64,000 bases of DNA from Aliidiomarina indica (GTDB taxonomy: Bacteria > Pseudomonadota > Gammaproteobacteria > Enterobacterales > Alteromonadaceae), in the NCBI RefSeq assembly GCF_015354615.1, contig NZ_JACAVQ010000006.1:62001-126000 (forward strand), in the 5' to 3' direction. Shown piece by piece: positions 20,466 to 29,579 of the stretch (position 1 is its first letter; each line of letters opens with the position of its first letter). Below the pieces are notes generated by a model. It was not told the origin of the DNA. It did no database searches and saw nothing but the letters and a program-made list of their open reading frames with translations. Position numbers and translations under genes: made by a program.

Positions 20466-21518
20466 GTGGTGCGAGCGTGGTTTTCAATCGTGATCGCCGG
20501 CATTTTCCTTGCTGGGTGCAGTGATGCGCCTTCGCAGACGAATGGAAATGAAACGGGCGGCGAGCGGCGCACGCCTATTGCTGCGTATGAAGTCACTCCT
20601 CGCGATTTATCGCGGCAACTTACCTTATCAGCCACCGTTGAACCGCGTATTCAGGTGACGCTCACGAGCCGAACCCAAGGCCGGGTGACCGACATTCATG
20701 TGGAAGAGTCGGATGCAGTGGAAGCAGCGGCTGTTATGGCTCAGTTTGATGTGGCTGAGCAACAGGCGGAATTGCGACGGGCTGAAGCGCGAGCATACGA
20801 AGCACAACTTGAGTTTGAGCGCCTGCAACAACTGCGCGAAAGCAACACCATTTCTATTTCTGAACTGCAGCGTGCCGAAGCCACTTATGCTGCAGCCGCT
20901 GCCGAGCGCGATTTATGGCAAACGCGAATTGATTTTGGCTCAATTTTGGCACCATTAAGTGGTGTGGTCACGGGGCGTTATATTGAAATTGGCGAGTCGG
21001 TTGAAGCGCAACAACCGTTGTTCTCATTGGCCAATATGCATGAGCTGGTGGTGCGTCCCGGCGTTTCTGAGCGGGATATTCGCCATTTAACCGTGGGTGA
21101 TGAAGTTCCTGTACTCTTAGATGGCCTCCCTGATAACGAGTTTCGTGGCACCATTCGGCGGATTTTTCCAATCGCTGATCGCAGCAGTCGTTTACTGCGC
21201 ATTGAGGTGTTATTGCCCGAAGATGCCTTTGAGCAAGGTGTTCGCCCAGGATTTCTCGGCCGTTTGCCACTCACTGTGGATCCGCGCCCTAACGCATTAG
21301 CGGTGCCCGCTGCAGCCATTGGTGAAGATGCAGATAAACGTTACATCTATCGTGTGGTGGATGAACGCTTAGAACGTACCACCATTGAAGTGGGGATTAC
21401 CCGCGGCCAGTGGACAGAAGTGCTATCTGGCATTGAAGAAGGGGATGTGGTGTTGGCGACCAATCCCATCGACATGCGTGACGGCACTGCAGTGCGTATC
21501 GTGAACTGGCGCGGTTAA
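20466..21518 (+). CDS. RND efflux periplasmic adaptor (membrane fusion) lipoprotein
   Basis: An HlyD/AcrA-type adaptor that links the inner-membrane RND pump to an outer-membrane channel. I prefer the GTG at 20466, six bases after AAGGAG, to the ATG at 20448; both give a lipoprotein signal ending IFLAGC. The barrel/lipoyl half-motifs LTSRTQGRVTDIHVEESDAV and GSILAPLSGVVTGRYIEIGE flank a short coiled-coil hairpin (residues about 90-140). It sits 12 bases before the pump gene; no TolC-like gene is present here, so the outer channel must be encoded elsewhere. Confidence 0.9.
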   Translation: MVRAWFSIVIAGIFLAGCSDAPSQTNGNETGGERRTPIAAYEVTPRDLSRQLTLSATVEPRIQVTLTSRTQGRVTDIHVEESDAVEAAAVMAQFDVAEQQAELRRAEARAYEAQLEFERLQQLRESNTISISELQRAEATYAAAAAERDLWQTRIDFGSILAPLSGVVTGRYIEIGESVEAQQPLFSLANMHELVVRPGVSERDIRHLTVGDEVPVLLDGLPDNEFRGTIRRIFPIADRSSRLLRIEVLLPEDAFEQGVRPGFLGRLPLTVDPRPNALAVPAAAIGEDADKRYIYRVVDERLERTTIEVGITRGQWTEVLSGIEEGDVVLATNPIDMRDGTAVRIVNWRG

Positions 21519-21530
21519 AGGCTCAGTATT

Positions 21531-24500
21531 ATGAGTAAAACCTATTCAGGACTTAGCAGTTTAGCCATTCGAAGACCCATTGGGACGCTCTCAATTGCAT
21601 CAGTGATTCTGGTGCTGGGCTTATTTTTTGTGCAGCGCTTGCCGGTAGACCTCCTTCCCCATATTGAATACCCGCAAATTACCGTCACCGTGAATTACCC
21701 CGGCGTTGCTCCCGAAGTCATGGAGGAGCAAGTAACGCGCGTGCTGGAGCGCAATTTAGCCGCCGTTGAAAACCTCGTGATGATTGACTCACGCGCATCG
21801 GAGGGGCGCACCAATGTGAATTTGCATTTTGAGCTCGGCACCAATTTAGATTTGGCATTGCAAGATGCCGGTCGATTACTTGAGTTGGCACGAACTCAAT
21901 TGCCCAGCGACAGTGAACCGCCACGGTTGTACAAACGGGATCCGTCACAAGATCCGGTGTGGCAAGCCGGCTTTAGTTCATCGGTACGCTCTGAAGTGGC
22001 TGTGCGTGATTGGGTGGTGAATCAGCTCACCCCGCAGCTAGTGGCTATTTATGGTGTGGCCGGCGTGGAGGTTGCCGGTGGTCAAGAGCGAGAAATGGAA
22101 GTCATTATTGATCAGCATCGGTTGCGGGCTTTCGGCTTAACCATGCAGGATGTGATTGATCTACTGGCAACGGAAAATATTGATATTGCGGCAGGCTGGA
22201 TGACATCCACCACCTTTGATGTGATGGCCAAAACCGATGGCATGCTTACCTCAGAAGCGGACGTGGCCAATTTGTTGTTGCAAGTGCCAGGCTCAGATCA
22301 GCGTATTCGGTTAAGCGAAGTGGCTGAGGTTCGTGATGGATTTCGGGAGCAGCGCCTTTTCTCCCGATTAAATGGCATTCCAGCAGTGCAGGTGAGCGTC
22401 ACAAAATTACCAGAAGCGAATACCGTGGAAGTGGTGGAGGGTGTGCAAGCCCTCATGACCCAGCTCGAGCGCAGTGGTTTTCTACCGGAAGACATCGATT
22501 ATCAGCCGGTGGATGATCCCGTTTACTTTATTCGCGGTTCTATTCGCAGTGTGGGTACTGCGGCTCTGCTTGGTGGCGTGCTCGCCATGCTCATGGTATT
22601 TCTGTTCCTTGGCTCGTTACGAAAAAGCTTTGTGGTGGGGTTATCGATTCCCGTGGCCATCATGGCAACCTTCGCTTTAATGGGCGTGAGTGGCCTCACT
22701 CTGAACGTGATTAGCTTGGGTGGTCTCGCTTTAGGGGTAGGCTTACTCCTCGATAACGCCATCGTTATGCTCGAAAATATCTTTCGTCATCATAAACAAC
22801 TGAATAAACCGATGAATGAAGCAGCCCATGAAGGTGCCCGTGAAGTCACGTCCGCGATTACCGCGGGAACCTTCACCAATCTTGCGGCGGTGTTGCCATT
22901 CTTGTTAATCACCGGATATGCCTCGCTGATTTTCCGCGAGCTTATTCTCACCATTTCTTTCGCCATTTTGGCCACCTTGGCGGCAGCACTCACCCTTGTA
23001 CCCATGCTTGCCGCCTTGTTAGCGCGCATTCGATTTGAAAGTGGTTTAGAGCGAAGCTTTCTGATTCGCGGATTTAACGGCGGAATCACAAAGCTGCAAA
23101 CGCTGTATGTGAAGCTGCTGCGTCCGGTGTTGAAATTTCGCTATGGCGTGATTGTTATTGCGGTACTTGCCGGCATTGGCATCGTGCGCATTGGTGGTGA
23201 TTTAGGTAATGAATTTTTGCCGCAAGTTGATGATGGCGGTGTGGGAATTCGCATGGTTTTACCGAGTGGCACTCCGCCAGCTGAAACCGATGCAGCAGCC
23301 CGTGAAATCGAGCAAGTGATTATGGATATGCCCCACGTAGAGACCATGTTTGCGTTGGTGGGCGGCCATTTAGGTGGGGGTATTATTAATGAACGCCCAG
23401 GAACTAGCAACATTCGGGTGCAACTGGTTCCTGCGCGGCAGCGGCCTGAGATGTCGGCAGGGCAATGGGTGGCAGAAGCCCAAGAGCGGTTGGATGCGTT
23501 GGATCTGCCGGGTGCTCGCATCAGTGTGCGACCCCCAGCGATTCGCGGCTTGCAGTTTAGCCCGGGTGGCTCGGATTTCTCCATAAGCTTGGTGGGCGAT
23601 GAACTTGCAGATATGCGCGAATATGCGCGCGACATAGCCGCATTGTTGCAAGGTATTCCTGGCTTAGAAGGGGTGGAAGTGGGGCGCGAAGATCAAAGCC
23701 CCTTGATGCGAATTGTCGTGGATCGTGAGCGAGCGGCGGATCTTGGTTTGCGCGTCTCTGAAATAGGTCGCGCTGTGCGTAATGCAGTCGATGGCGCCGT
23801 ACCCTCGTATTTCCGTGATGGCCAATACGAATACGATGTCCGGGTGCGTTTACCGCGCCACCAGGTCGCTGACGAAGAAACCTTGGGCAACCTTATTCTT
23901 GACCGGGTTGAAGGTGAACCTGTTTTGCTGCGGGATGTCGCAGAGTTCTCATTAGGTGAAGGGCCCGCGCATATTGAACGAGAGAATCAAAACCGCGTGG
24001 TGCGCGTGAATGGCGATATCAACACGGCAGTGGCAGATGTTGGCCAAATCATGCAAGAAGTGGAAGCGCGCATGGCGAACTTTGAATTGCCGGAACAATA
24101 CAGTCTGATTTATTCAGGGCAGTGGGAAACTATTCAAGATACCAACCGCGAGCTGCGTTTGGTTGTGGTGCTCGCTCTGTTCTTAGTCTTTGTAGTTATG
24201 GCCGTGCAATATGAACGATTAACCAACCCCTTGGTGATCCTCACAGCGGCACCTTTGGCCCTGTTCGGGGTGGTCAGTTTACTTGCCTTAACCCAAACCT
24301 CATTATCAGCGCCGGTACTCATTGGGGTGGTGTTGTTAATTGGCATCGTGGTGAACAATGCCATCTTGCTAGTGGAGTACATTGAAATTGCCAGACGCGA
24401 GCGTGAGCTCGACATGGGCGATGCGATACTTGAAGCAGCGCGTGTGCGCCTGCGTCCCATCTTGATGACCACGTTAACCACGGTACTCGGTATGCTTCCA

Positions 24501-24683
24501 CTGGCGATTGGGCTAGGGGAAGGTGCTGAAATTATGCATCCGCTAGCGCTTACCGTCGTTGGTGGATTACTCAGCGCCATGTTGCTTACGTTGTTTGTGG
24601 TGCCCGCGTTCTACATGATGATTAACCAAGCCGCAGAGCGCGCAGTATTATGGATGACAGAGCAAAAACAAACGAACGGGTAA
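21531..24683 (+). CDS. RND family efflux pump inner-membrane permease
   Basis: A proton-driven AcrB/MexB-like pump of 1050 aa with the duplicated 6+6 helix layout and two large periplasmic loops (residues about 30-340 and 555-870). Helix 4 has GLALGVGLLLDNAIVMLENI: the first relay Asp is present but the second position, Asp in AcrB, is Asn, as in several RND subfamilies. Substrates cannot be predicted; drugs, bile-like detergents or fatty acids are all possible. It is co-transcribed with its adaptor and ends at a strong terminator facing the cold-shock gene. Confidence 0.93.
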   Translation: MSKTYSGLSSLAIRRPIGTLSIASVILVLGLFFVQRLPVDLLPHIEYPQITVTVNYPGVAPEVMEEQVTRVLERNLAAVENLVMIDSRASEGRTNVNLHFELGTNLDLALQDAGRLLELARTQLPSDSEPPRLYKRDPSQDPVWQAGFSSSVRSEVAVRDWVVNQLTPQLVAIYGVAGVEVAGGQEREMEVIIDQHRLRAFGLTMQDVIDLLATENIDIAAGWMTSTTFDVMAKTDGMLTSEADVANLLLQVPGSDQRIRLSEVAEVRDGFREQRLFSRLNGIPAVQVSVTKLPEANTVEVVEGVQALMTQLERSGFLPEDIDYQPVDDPVYFIRGSIRSVGTAALLGGVLAMLMVFLFLGSLRKSFVVGLSIPVAIMATFALMGVSGLTLNVISLGGLALGVGLLLDNAIVMLENIFRHHKQLNKPMNEAAHEGAREVTSAITAGTFTNLAAVLPFLLITGYASLIFRELILTISFAILATLAAALTLVPMLAALLARIRFESGLERSFLIRGFNGGITKLQTLYVKLLRPVLKFRYGVIVIAVLAGIGIVRIGGDLGNEFLPQVDDGGVGIRMVLPSGTPPAETDAAAREIEQVIMDMPHVETMFALVGGHLGGGIINERPGTSNIRVQLVPARQRPEMSAGQWVAEAQERLDALDLPGARISVRPPAIRGLQFSPGGSDFSISLVGDELADMREYARDIAALLQGIPGLEGVEVGREDQSPLMRIVVDRERAADLGLRVSEIGRAVRNAVDGAVPSYFRDGQYEYDVRVRLPRHQVADEETLGNLILDRVEGEPVLLRDVAEFSLGEGPAHIERENQNRVVRVNGDINTAVADVGQIMQEVEARMANFELPEQYSLIYSGQWETIQDTNRELRLVVVLALFLVFVVMAVQYERLTNPLVILTAAPLALFGVVSLLALTQTSLSAPVLIGVVLLIGIVVNNAILLVEYIEIARRERELDMGDAILEAARVRLRPILMTTLTTVLGMLPLAIGLGEGAEIMHPLALTVVGGLLSAMLLTLFVVPAFYMMINQAAERAVLWMTEQKQTNG

Positions 24684-24687
24684 TAAA

Positions 24688-24717
24688 ATGGCCGGTATGA
24701 GGCCGGCCATTGGTTTT
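24688..24717. terminator. Convergent terminator between RND pump and cold-shock gene
   Basis: Stem ATGGCCGG / CCGGCCAT with a 7-base loop, followed on the plus strand by TTGGTTTTTAT. Confidence 0.8.
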
Positions 24718-24739
24718 TATGTTTGCCTAAGGGAAACCC

Positions 24740-24976
<237 letters not shown>

Positions 24977-24984
24977 TTAAAACA

Positions 24985-25000
24985 GCTAACGTGCGTTAGC
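24985..25000 (-). promoter_or_regulatory. Perfect inverted repeat in the csp leader
   Basis: GCTAACG-TG-CGTTAGC lies 33 bases upstream of the csp start codon, within the expected 5' untranslated region. It could form a hairpin or be a protein-binding site. The rest of 25001-25230 holds no recognisable gene. Confidence 0.45.
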
Positions 25001-25230
25001 GAACTAGATTTGCTTTGAATCAGTTGAGTTTTACGGCAGGGACGAGCGCTTTTAAGAAAGGGGATCGTTCAAGCAGCAGAAACCACATGATACTTAAGCA
25101 AAGTTAGTATACATCTGCGTTTTTTCCCTTGCGAATATTTTTAAAGATTCTTTGATATAGCAATTGAATCTCAGCAAATTTTACGCGGATTGGGTATAGT
25201 AGTCACAGAGTTAACCCATGGAAAACCGAG

Positions 25231-26307
25231 ATGCAGAATATAAAACGTGGACGCGTCGCTGGGCGACAATCGGAGCTTATTGGCGGCACAGATCTGTTAA
25301 AAATCGAATCGCTTTCAAAGTTATCGGGTTCATCGATTTATGTGAAGTGTGAGCACCAAAATCCGGGTGGGTCAATTAAAGATCGGGCCGCACTGCAGTT
25401 GGTAGAAGATGCCATGGCTAGCGGTGAGCTGAAGCCGGGAATGACGATTGTGGAAGGCACTGCCGGGAATACTGGAATTGGGCTGGCGATCGTCGCGAAA
25501 TCTTTGGGATGTGATCTCCTGGTGGTGATGCCAAATGATCAAACTCCCGAGAAAACCCGCATGATTGAAATGCATGGGGCGAAGCTACATGCGGTGCCCC
25601 CCGTCCCATTTAAAGATCCCAATCATTTTTATCATACGGCTCGACGCATCGCCGAAGAAAACGCTAACTACTGGTGGGCTAATCAGTTCGAAAATACCAG
25701 TAACCTAAAAGCGCATTATCTGCATACAGGGCCAGAGATTTGGCAACAAACGGAAGGGAATATCGATATTTTAGTGTCGGTATCCGGCACCGGCGGCACC
25801 ATTGGCGGCAACTCTAAATTTTTAAAAGAAAAGAACCCGAATATTGAGGTGTGGTTGGCGGATCCGGATGGCTCGGGGAGCTACGAGTTTTTGCGTACTG
25901 GCGCCTACGAATCATCGGGCAGTTCGATGACAGAGGGTATTGGCATCATGCGCTTGGTTGAAAATTTCCGACAAGCGCACATCGACTACGCGATAAACCT
26001 TCCGGATCACGATCTCATCGCAATTTCTCGATTTGTTCGGGAGCAGGATGGCATTGTGTTAGGCAGTAGCTCGGCACTGAATGTGGCGGCAGCGTTTTTT
26101 GCTGCGTTGCATCGTGCACCAGGCAAAACCATCGTGACGTTTGCCTGTGATTTAGGCGAGCGCAGTGCATCGAAGCTTTATAACTCGAAATATCTGCAAG
26201 AGCGTGGATTGAACTCAGAGCCTGAGCCAATAACCGATTTGATGACGCGTTACCGCAAGAGCGCGGAGCGCATCTTGCAAGTAACACGTTCCTATCAGAA
26301 CGATTAA
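25231..26307 (+). CDS. Cysteine synthase family protein (O-acetylserine sulfhydrylase type)
   Basis: A PLP fold-type II enzyme, 358 aa, that should condense O-acetylserine with sulfide. The PLP lysine is Lys50 in NPGGSIKDRAAL; the substrate loop is EGTAGNTGIGLA; the phosphate-binding loop is SVSGTGGTIGG. It is longer than CysK (about 320 aa), with a C-terminal extension after the core, and its signature is closer to the eukaryotic-like/CBS-like branch than to E. coli CysK, so a cystathionine-synthase-type reaction is not excluded. Its stop codon overlaps that of the convergent dehydrogenase gene. Confidence 0.88.
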   Translation: MQNIKRGRVAGRQSELIGGTDLLKIESLSKLSGSSIYVKCEHQNPGGSIKDRAALQLVEDAMASGELKPGMTIVEGTAGNTGIGLAIVAKSLGCDLLVVMPNDQTPEKTRMIEMHGAKLHAVPPVPFKDPNHFYHTARRIAEENANYWWANQFENTSNLKAHYLHTGPEIWQQTEGNIDILVSVSGTGGTIGGNSKFLKEKNPNIEVWLADPDGSGSYEFLRTGAYESSGSSMTEGIGIMRLVENFRQAHIDYAINLPDHDLIAISRFVREQDGIVLGSSSALNVAAAFFAALHRAPGKTIVTFACDLGERSASKLYNSKYLQERGLNSEPEPITDLMTRYRKSAERILQVTRSYQND

Positions 26308-27464
26308 CGCAGGGCGGTTTCTAGTATTTTGCGGCTAACTTCCGGAGTCACGTCTCGGTGCTCTCCGAGTTTTACCATGCCGTGGGCTTCTAATTGTTTG
26401 ATAATCACATCAATTACATCAGCGCTGAGATCGTAATCCTCAATGCGCGTGCCTGCGCCCAAGTTTCTAAAGAAGGTTTCGGTGCGGGCAATAGCTGCTT
26501 CAGCGCGTTCTTCGTCGCTACCTTCGGTGATACCCCACACCCGCTCAGCGTACTGCACTAATTTAGGCAACTTATCGGTTTTGCGCACCCGAAGGTTGGC
26601 AGGGAGCACTACTGCAAGGGTTTGTGCATGATCGAGGCCATACAAAGCGGTAAGCTCATGGCCAATCATGTGAGTTGACCAATCTTGCGGCACGCCTGCA
26701 CCGATAAGGCCATTAAGCGCCATAGTGGCACACCACATCACATTTGCCCGCACTTCGTAGTTTTCAGGCTGAGCAAGCGTTTCAGGGCCAAGGTCGATCA
26801 AGGTTTTGAGAATGGATTCAGCAAGTCGGTCTTGCAGATGCGCCCCTACCGGATAGGTGAGATATTGCTCCATCACGTGAGTAAAGGGGTCGATAACACC
26901 ATTAATCACCTGACGAATGGGTAAGCTATAGGTAGTGACGGGATCGAGCACCGAGAACTGGGGATATACTAACGCAGATGCGAACGGCAACTTGGCTTTA
27001 TACTCAGAGCGTGTCACCACCGAGCCCGAGTTCATCTCAGAACCTGTGGCGGGTAAGGTAAGAACACTGCCAAAAGGCACGGCCGACTGCACAACTTTTC
27101 CACCTTTTGTCAGAATATCCCAGCGGTCGCCTTTGTAGTGGGCTGCCGCGGCGATAAATTTCACACCATCAATCACAGAGCCACCGCCGACGGCAAGAAT
27201 AAAGGTGGCATTGTGTTCGTTGACGGCATCAGCCGCGCGGCACAAAGTTTCGTACTCAGGATTGGCCTCGATACCAGAGAATTCGCAAACAATACGGTCG
27301 CCTAAGGCGTCGATAACTTGATCATACACGCCATTGCGTTTAATGCTTCCGCCACCGAAGGCTAGCATCACGCGTGCATCTACAGGGATTTCTTTGCTAA
27401 TGGATGCAATTTGACCTTCGCCAAAAAGAATTTTGGTGGGATTGTAAAAGCTAAAATTATTCAT
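26304..27464 (-). CDS. yqhD: Iron-containing (type III) NADPH-dependent alcohol/aldehyde dehydrogenase, YqhD-like
   Basis: An aldehyde reductase of 386 aa. GGGSIKRNGVYDQV and AVGGGSVIDGVKFIAAAAHY are the nucleotide-binding signatures of YqhD. Metal ligands are visible in INGVIDPFTHVMEQYL (Asp, His) and IGHELTALYGLDHAQTLAVV (two His). In E. coli YqhD detoxifies short-chain and lipid-peroxidation aldehydes. GGAG lies 7 bases before the ATG. It is the last of a run of minus-strand genes; the gap of 78 bases from the GNAT gene suggests its own transcript. Confidence 0.92.
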   Translation of the reverse strand: MNNFSFYNPTKILFGEGQIASISKEIPVDARVMLAFGGGSIKRNGVYDQVIDALGDRIVCEFSGIEANPEYETLCRAADAVNEHNATFILAVGGGSVIDGVKFIAAAAHYKGDRWDILTKGGKVVQSAVPFGSVLTLPATGSEMNSGSVVTRSEYKAKLPFASALVYPQFSVLDPVTTYSLPIRQVINGVIDPFTHVMEQYLTYPVGAHLQDRLAESILKTLIDLGPETLAQPENYEVRANVMWCATMALNGLIGAGVPQDWSTHMIGHELTALYGLDHAQTLAVVLPANLRVRKTDKLPKLVQYAERVWGITEGSDEERAEAAIARTETFFRNLGAGTRIEDYDLSADVIDVIIKQLEAHGMVKLGEHRDVTPEVSRKILETALR

Positions 27465-27542
27465 CGGTACTCCACAGGTTGCTGATGAAAGTAAAACTAG
27501 GGTAGTGGATACGCAACCTGAACGCGAACTGATCAGCGCGGA

Positions 27543-28010
27543 TTACAGATGCGGATTTAAGCTGCGTTGCAAGCGATAACCATCACTCCCGTCATCGTAG
27601 TAACCGGGCAGGATATCTACGACCTCAAAATCGAGTTTGCGATAGAGATCGATCGCAGCTTGATTATCGGTTTTTACTTCCAATCGAATAAGCGCCGCCC
27701 GGTCGATCACTGCTTGGGTTTCGACGGCCTCCATTAACGCGCGGGCAACGCCCTTACCACGCGCCTCGGGTGCGGTTGCAAGCGAGTACAACCGCCATTT
27801 GCGACTATTCTTACGGGTGAGCACAATGCAATAACCGACAATGTGCTCGTTTTCGAGGGCAACCCAAACAAAGCAGTGGGCTTGTTTTAACAAATGCCGA
27901 AACGAGCGTAGCCCGATCTGATCATAGCTAAAACAGCGTTGTTCTAACGCGGCTAGGTTGCTTGCATCATGTGCGCGTCCGCGCCGAACCAAAATGCCCA
28001 TATGTGTCAT
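27543..28010 (-). CDS. GNAT family N-acetyltransferase (partner of RimK-like ligase)
   Basis: A 155-aa acetyltransferase. The acetyl-CoA loop is LATAPEARGKGVARALMEAVE (Q/RxxGxG/A type, residues about 78-98), with C-terminal NQAAIDLYRKLDFEVVDILPGYYDDGSDGYRL typical of RimI-like enzymes. It starts 3 bases after the ATP-grasp gene and is surely co-translated with it. The acceptor is probably the amine product or substrate of that ligase, but no direct evidence shows which. Confidence 0.88.
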   Translation of the reverse strand: MTHMGILVRRGRAHDASNLAALEQRCFSYDQIGLRSFRHLLKQAHCFVWVALENEHIVGYCIVLTRKNSRKWRLYSLATAPEARGKGVARALMEAVETQAVIDRAALIRLEVKTDNQAAIDLYRKLDFEVVDILPGYYDDGSDGYRLQRSLNPHL

Positions 28011-28013
28011 CGT

Positions 28014-29477
28014 TTAGTCGTCGATACGGCGCAAAAAGTCCGCCATAATAATGCGGTATAACTCATCGCCCAAGTATTCATCTTCCACACCACTATCGAT
28101 CGACGGGTTGTCATTAATCTCGATAATCACCGGACCATTAGCTGTTTCTTTAATATCGACACCGTAGAGGCCATCCCCCACCAATCGCGTGGCTTGCAGC
28201 GCAACTTTCACTACTTCTTTAGGGATTTGATGTACACCATAGCAGGCGAAAGTGCCACTCTTGCCGCGGCTAGTTTCGCTGCTGTGGTTGTAGATTTGCC
28301 AGTGATTACGCGCCATAAAGTACTTACATGCATAGATAGCACGGTTGTTTAGCACGCCAATCCGCCAATCGAAATCGGTGGGTAAGAATTCCTGAATTAA
28401 CAAAATGGTGGACGTTTTAAAGAGTTCCTTTGCGACGCGCTCAAATTCTTCCGCGGTTTTGGCTTTTTCTACCCCAATCGAGAACGAGCCGTCTGGAATC
28501 TTCAAGACCACGGGGTAACCAAAGCGCTCACCGATGGCGGTATAGTCGATTGAATCGCCCATCACCAACAACTCGGTACGGGGCCGGGGTATTTTGTTTT
28601 TCTCAAGCATTTCATTCAGAAATACTTTGTTTGCGCAGCGCAAAATGGAATCGGGATGATCGATAACAACAAGACCGTTTGCTTCGGCTTTCTTAGCAAA
28701 GTGATACGTGTAATGGTTTATCCGCGTGGTCTCGCGAATAAATAAGGCATCGAATTCCAACAAACGGTTAAAGTCGGCTTTGGTAATAAGCTCCGCGTCC
28801 ATGTCATTCTCGCGGGCTGCGCGCATAAATTTTTGCAGTGCTTTTTTGTCACTGGTTGGAATTTTCTCATCCGGGTCGTGCAAAATAGCCAGATCGTAGC
28901 TGTATTCTTTGCGACTGCGCGCTTTGCGCCACACACGTTTACTGAAGTACTCGAGCGATTCACCAAATAAGGTTTGTTCATCGTCATTGAGATCTGAAAG
29001 TGGACGATTACGTATAGCATTCAAGTGCCAACGGCCTTCGTGAACAAACTCTACGTCGAGAATTGGGCAGGGGTAGGCTTCAAATAGCCGACGAGCCAAT
29101 TCTTCAAGATCGGGGTGCAACGTACGTCCAAAACAAATCAACAAACGTACCCGCTTACTGTCGCCATCTTTTTGCTGGGCGACAAATCGGTTTAATAGTT
29201 TACTGTGATTGTTTAGAAACAGTTGATAATGGGAAAGATTCGCGAGATCGTTAATCGCAGATACCGAGGGCAACGCACGTTGCTTCCGCGCTTCGGCTAG
29301 CAAAGAGACATAATAGCCGGTGGATAAATAGGAAAGATCGCCACATAGGTTGATAATAGGCCCGCGATGCTTGCTGATATTTTGAATATAATCAGCTGCG
29401 CTCACAATAGCTTGGCTAGGGTGATAGGGCTGCCAATCAGACAGATCGTCGAGGATAATAAGCGGTGTGTTATGCAT
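28014..29477 (-). CDS. RimK-like ATP-grasp ligase with RLAN N-terminal domain
   Basis: A 487-aa protein in two parts. Residues about 20-200 correspond to the RimK-like ATP-grasp N-terminal (RLAN) domain. Residues about 290-480 are a RimK-type ATP-grasp fold with VVLKIPDGSFSIGVEKA (ATP lysine), LIQEFLPTDFDWRIGVLNN and VIIEINDNPSID (metal-binding Glu/Asn). Such enzymes join amino acids, often glutamate, to a carboxylate of a peptide or metabolite. AAGG precedes the ATG. Paired with the downstream GNAT gene, a combination repeatedly seen in proteobacteria; the product is unknown. Confidence 0.88.
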   Translation of the reverse strand: MHNTPLIILDDLSDWQPYHPSQAIVSAADYIQNISKHRGPIINLCGDLSYLSTGYYVSLLAEARKQRALPSVSAINDLANLSHYQLFLNNHSKLLNRFVAQQKDGDSKRVRLLICFGRTLHPDLEELARRLFEAYPCPILDVEFVHEGRWHLNAIRNRPLSDLNDDEQTLFGESLEYFSKRVWRKARSRKEYSYDLAILHDPDEKIPTSDKKALQKFMRAARENDMDAELITKADFNRLLEFDALFIRETTRINHYTYHFAKKAEANGLVVIDHPDSILRCANKVFLNEMLEKNKIPRPRTELLVMGDSIDYTAIGERFGYPVVLKIPDGSFSIGVEKAKTAEEFERVAKELFKTSTILLIQEFLPTDFDWRIGVLNNRAIYACKYFMARNHWQIYNHSSETSRGKSGTFACYGVHQIPKEVVKVALQATRLVGDGLYGVDIKETANGPVIIEINDNPSIDSGVEDEYLGDELYRIIMADFLRRIDD

Positions 29478-29579
29478 AGATAGCCTTGTGGTCGAAGGCC
29501 CTTTTGTACAGGGCCGAATGCGCCGAATTTATCGCTTAAATCACTGTAATAAGCAAGCTTTTCTACAGGAATATATAGT

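Noticed and set aside
23141-23635. 164-codon open frame antisense to the RND pump
   Set aside because: Composition follows from the codon bias of the pump gene; no start signals and low-complexity product.
20466-24683. Complete tripartite efflux operon
   Set aside because: Only adaptor and pump are present; no TolC-like outer-membrane gene follows, since the next feature is a terminator and a cold-shock gene on the other strand.
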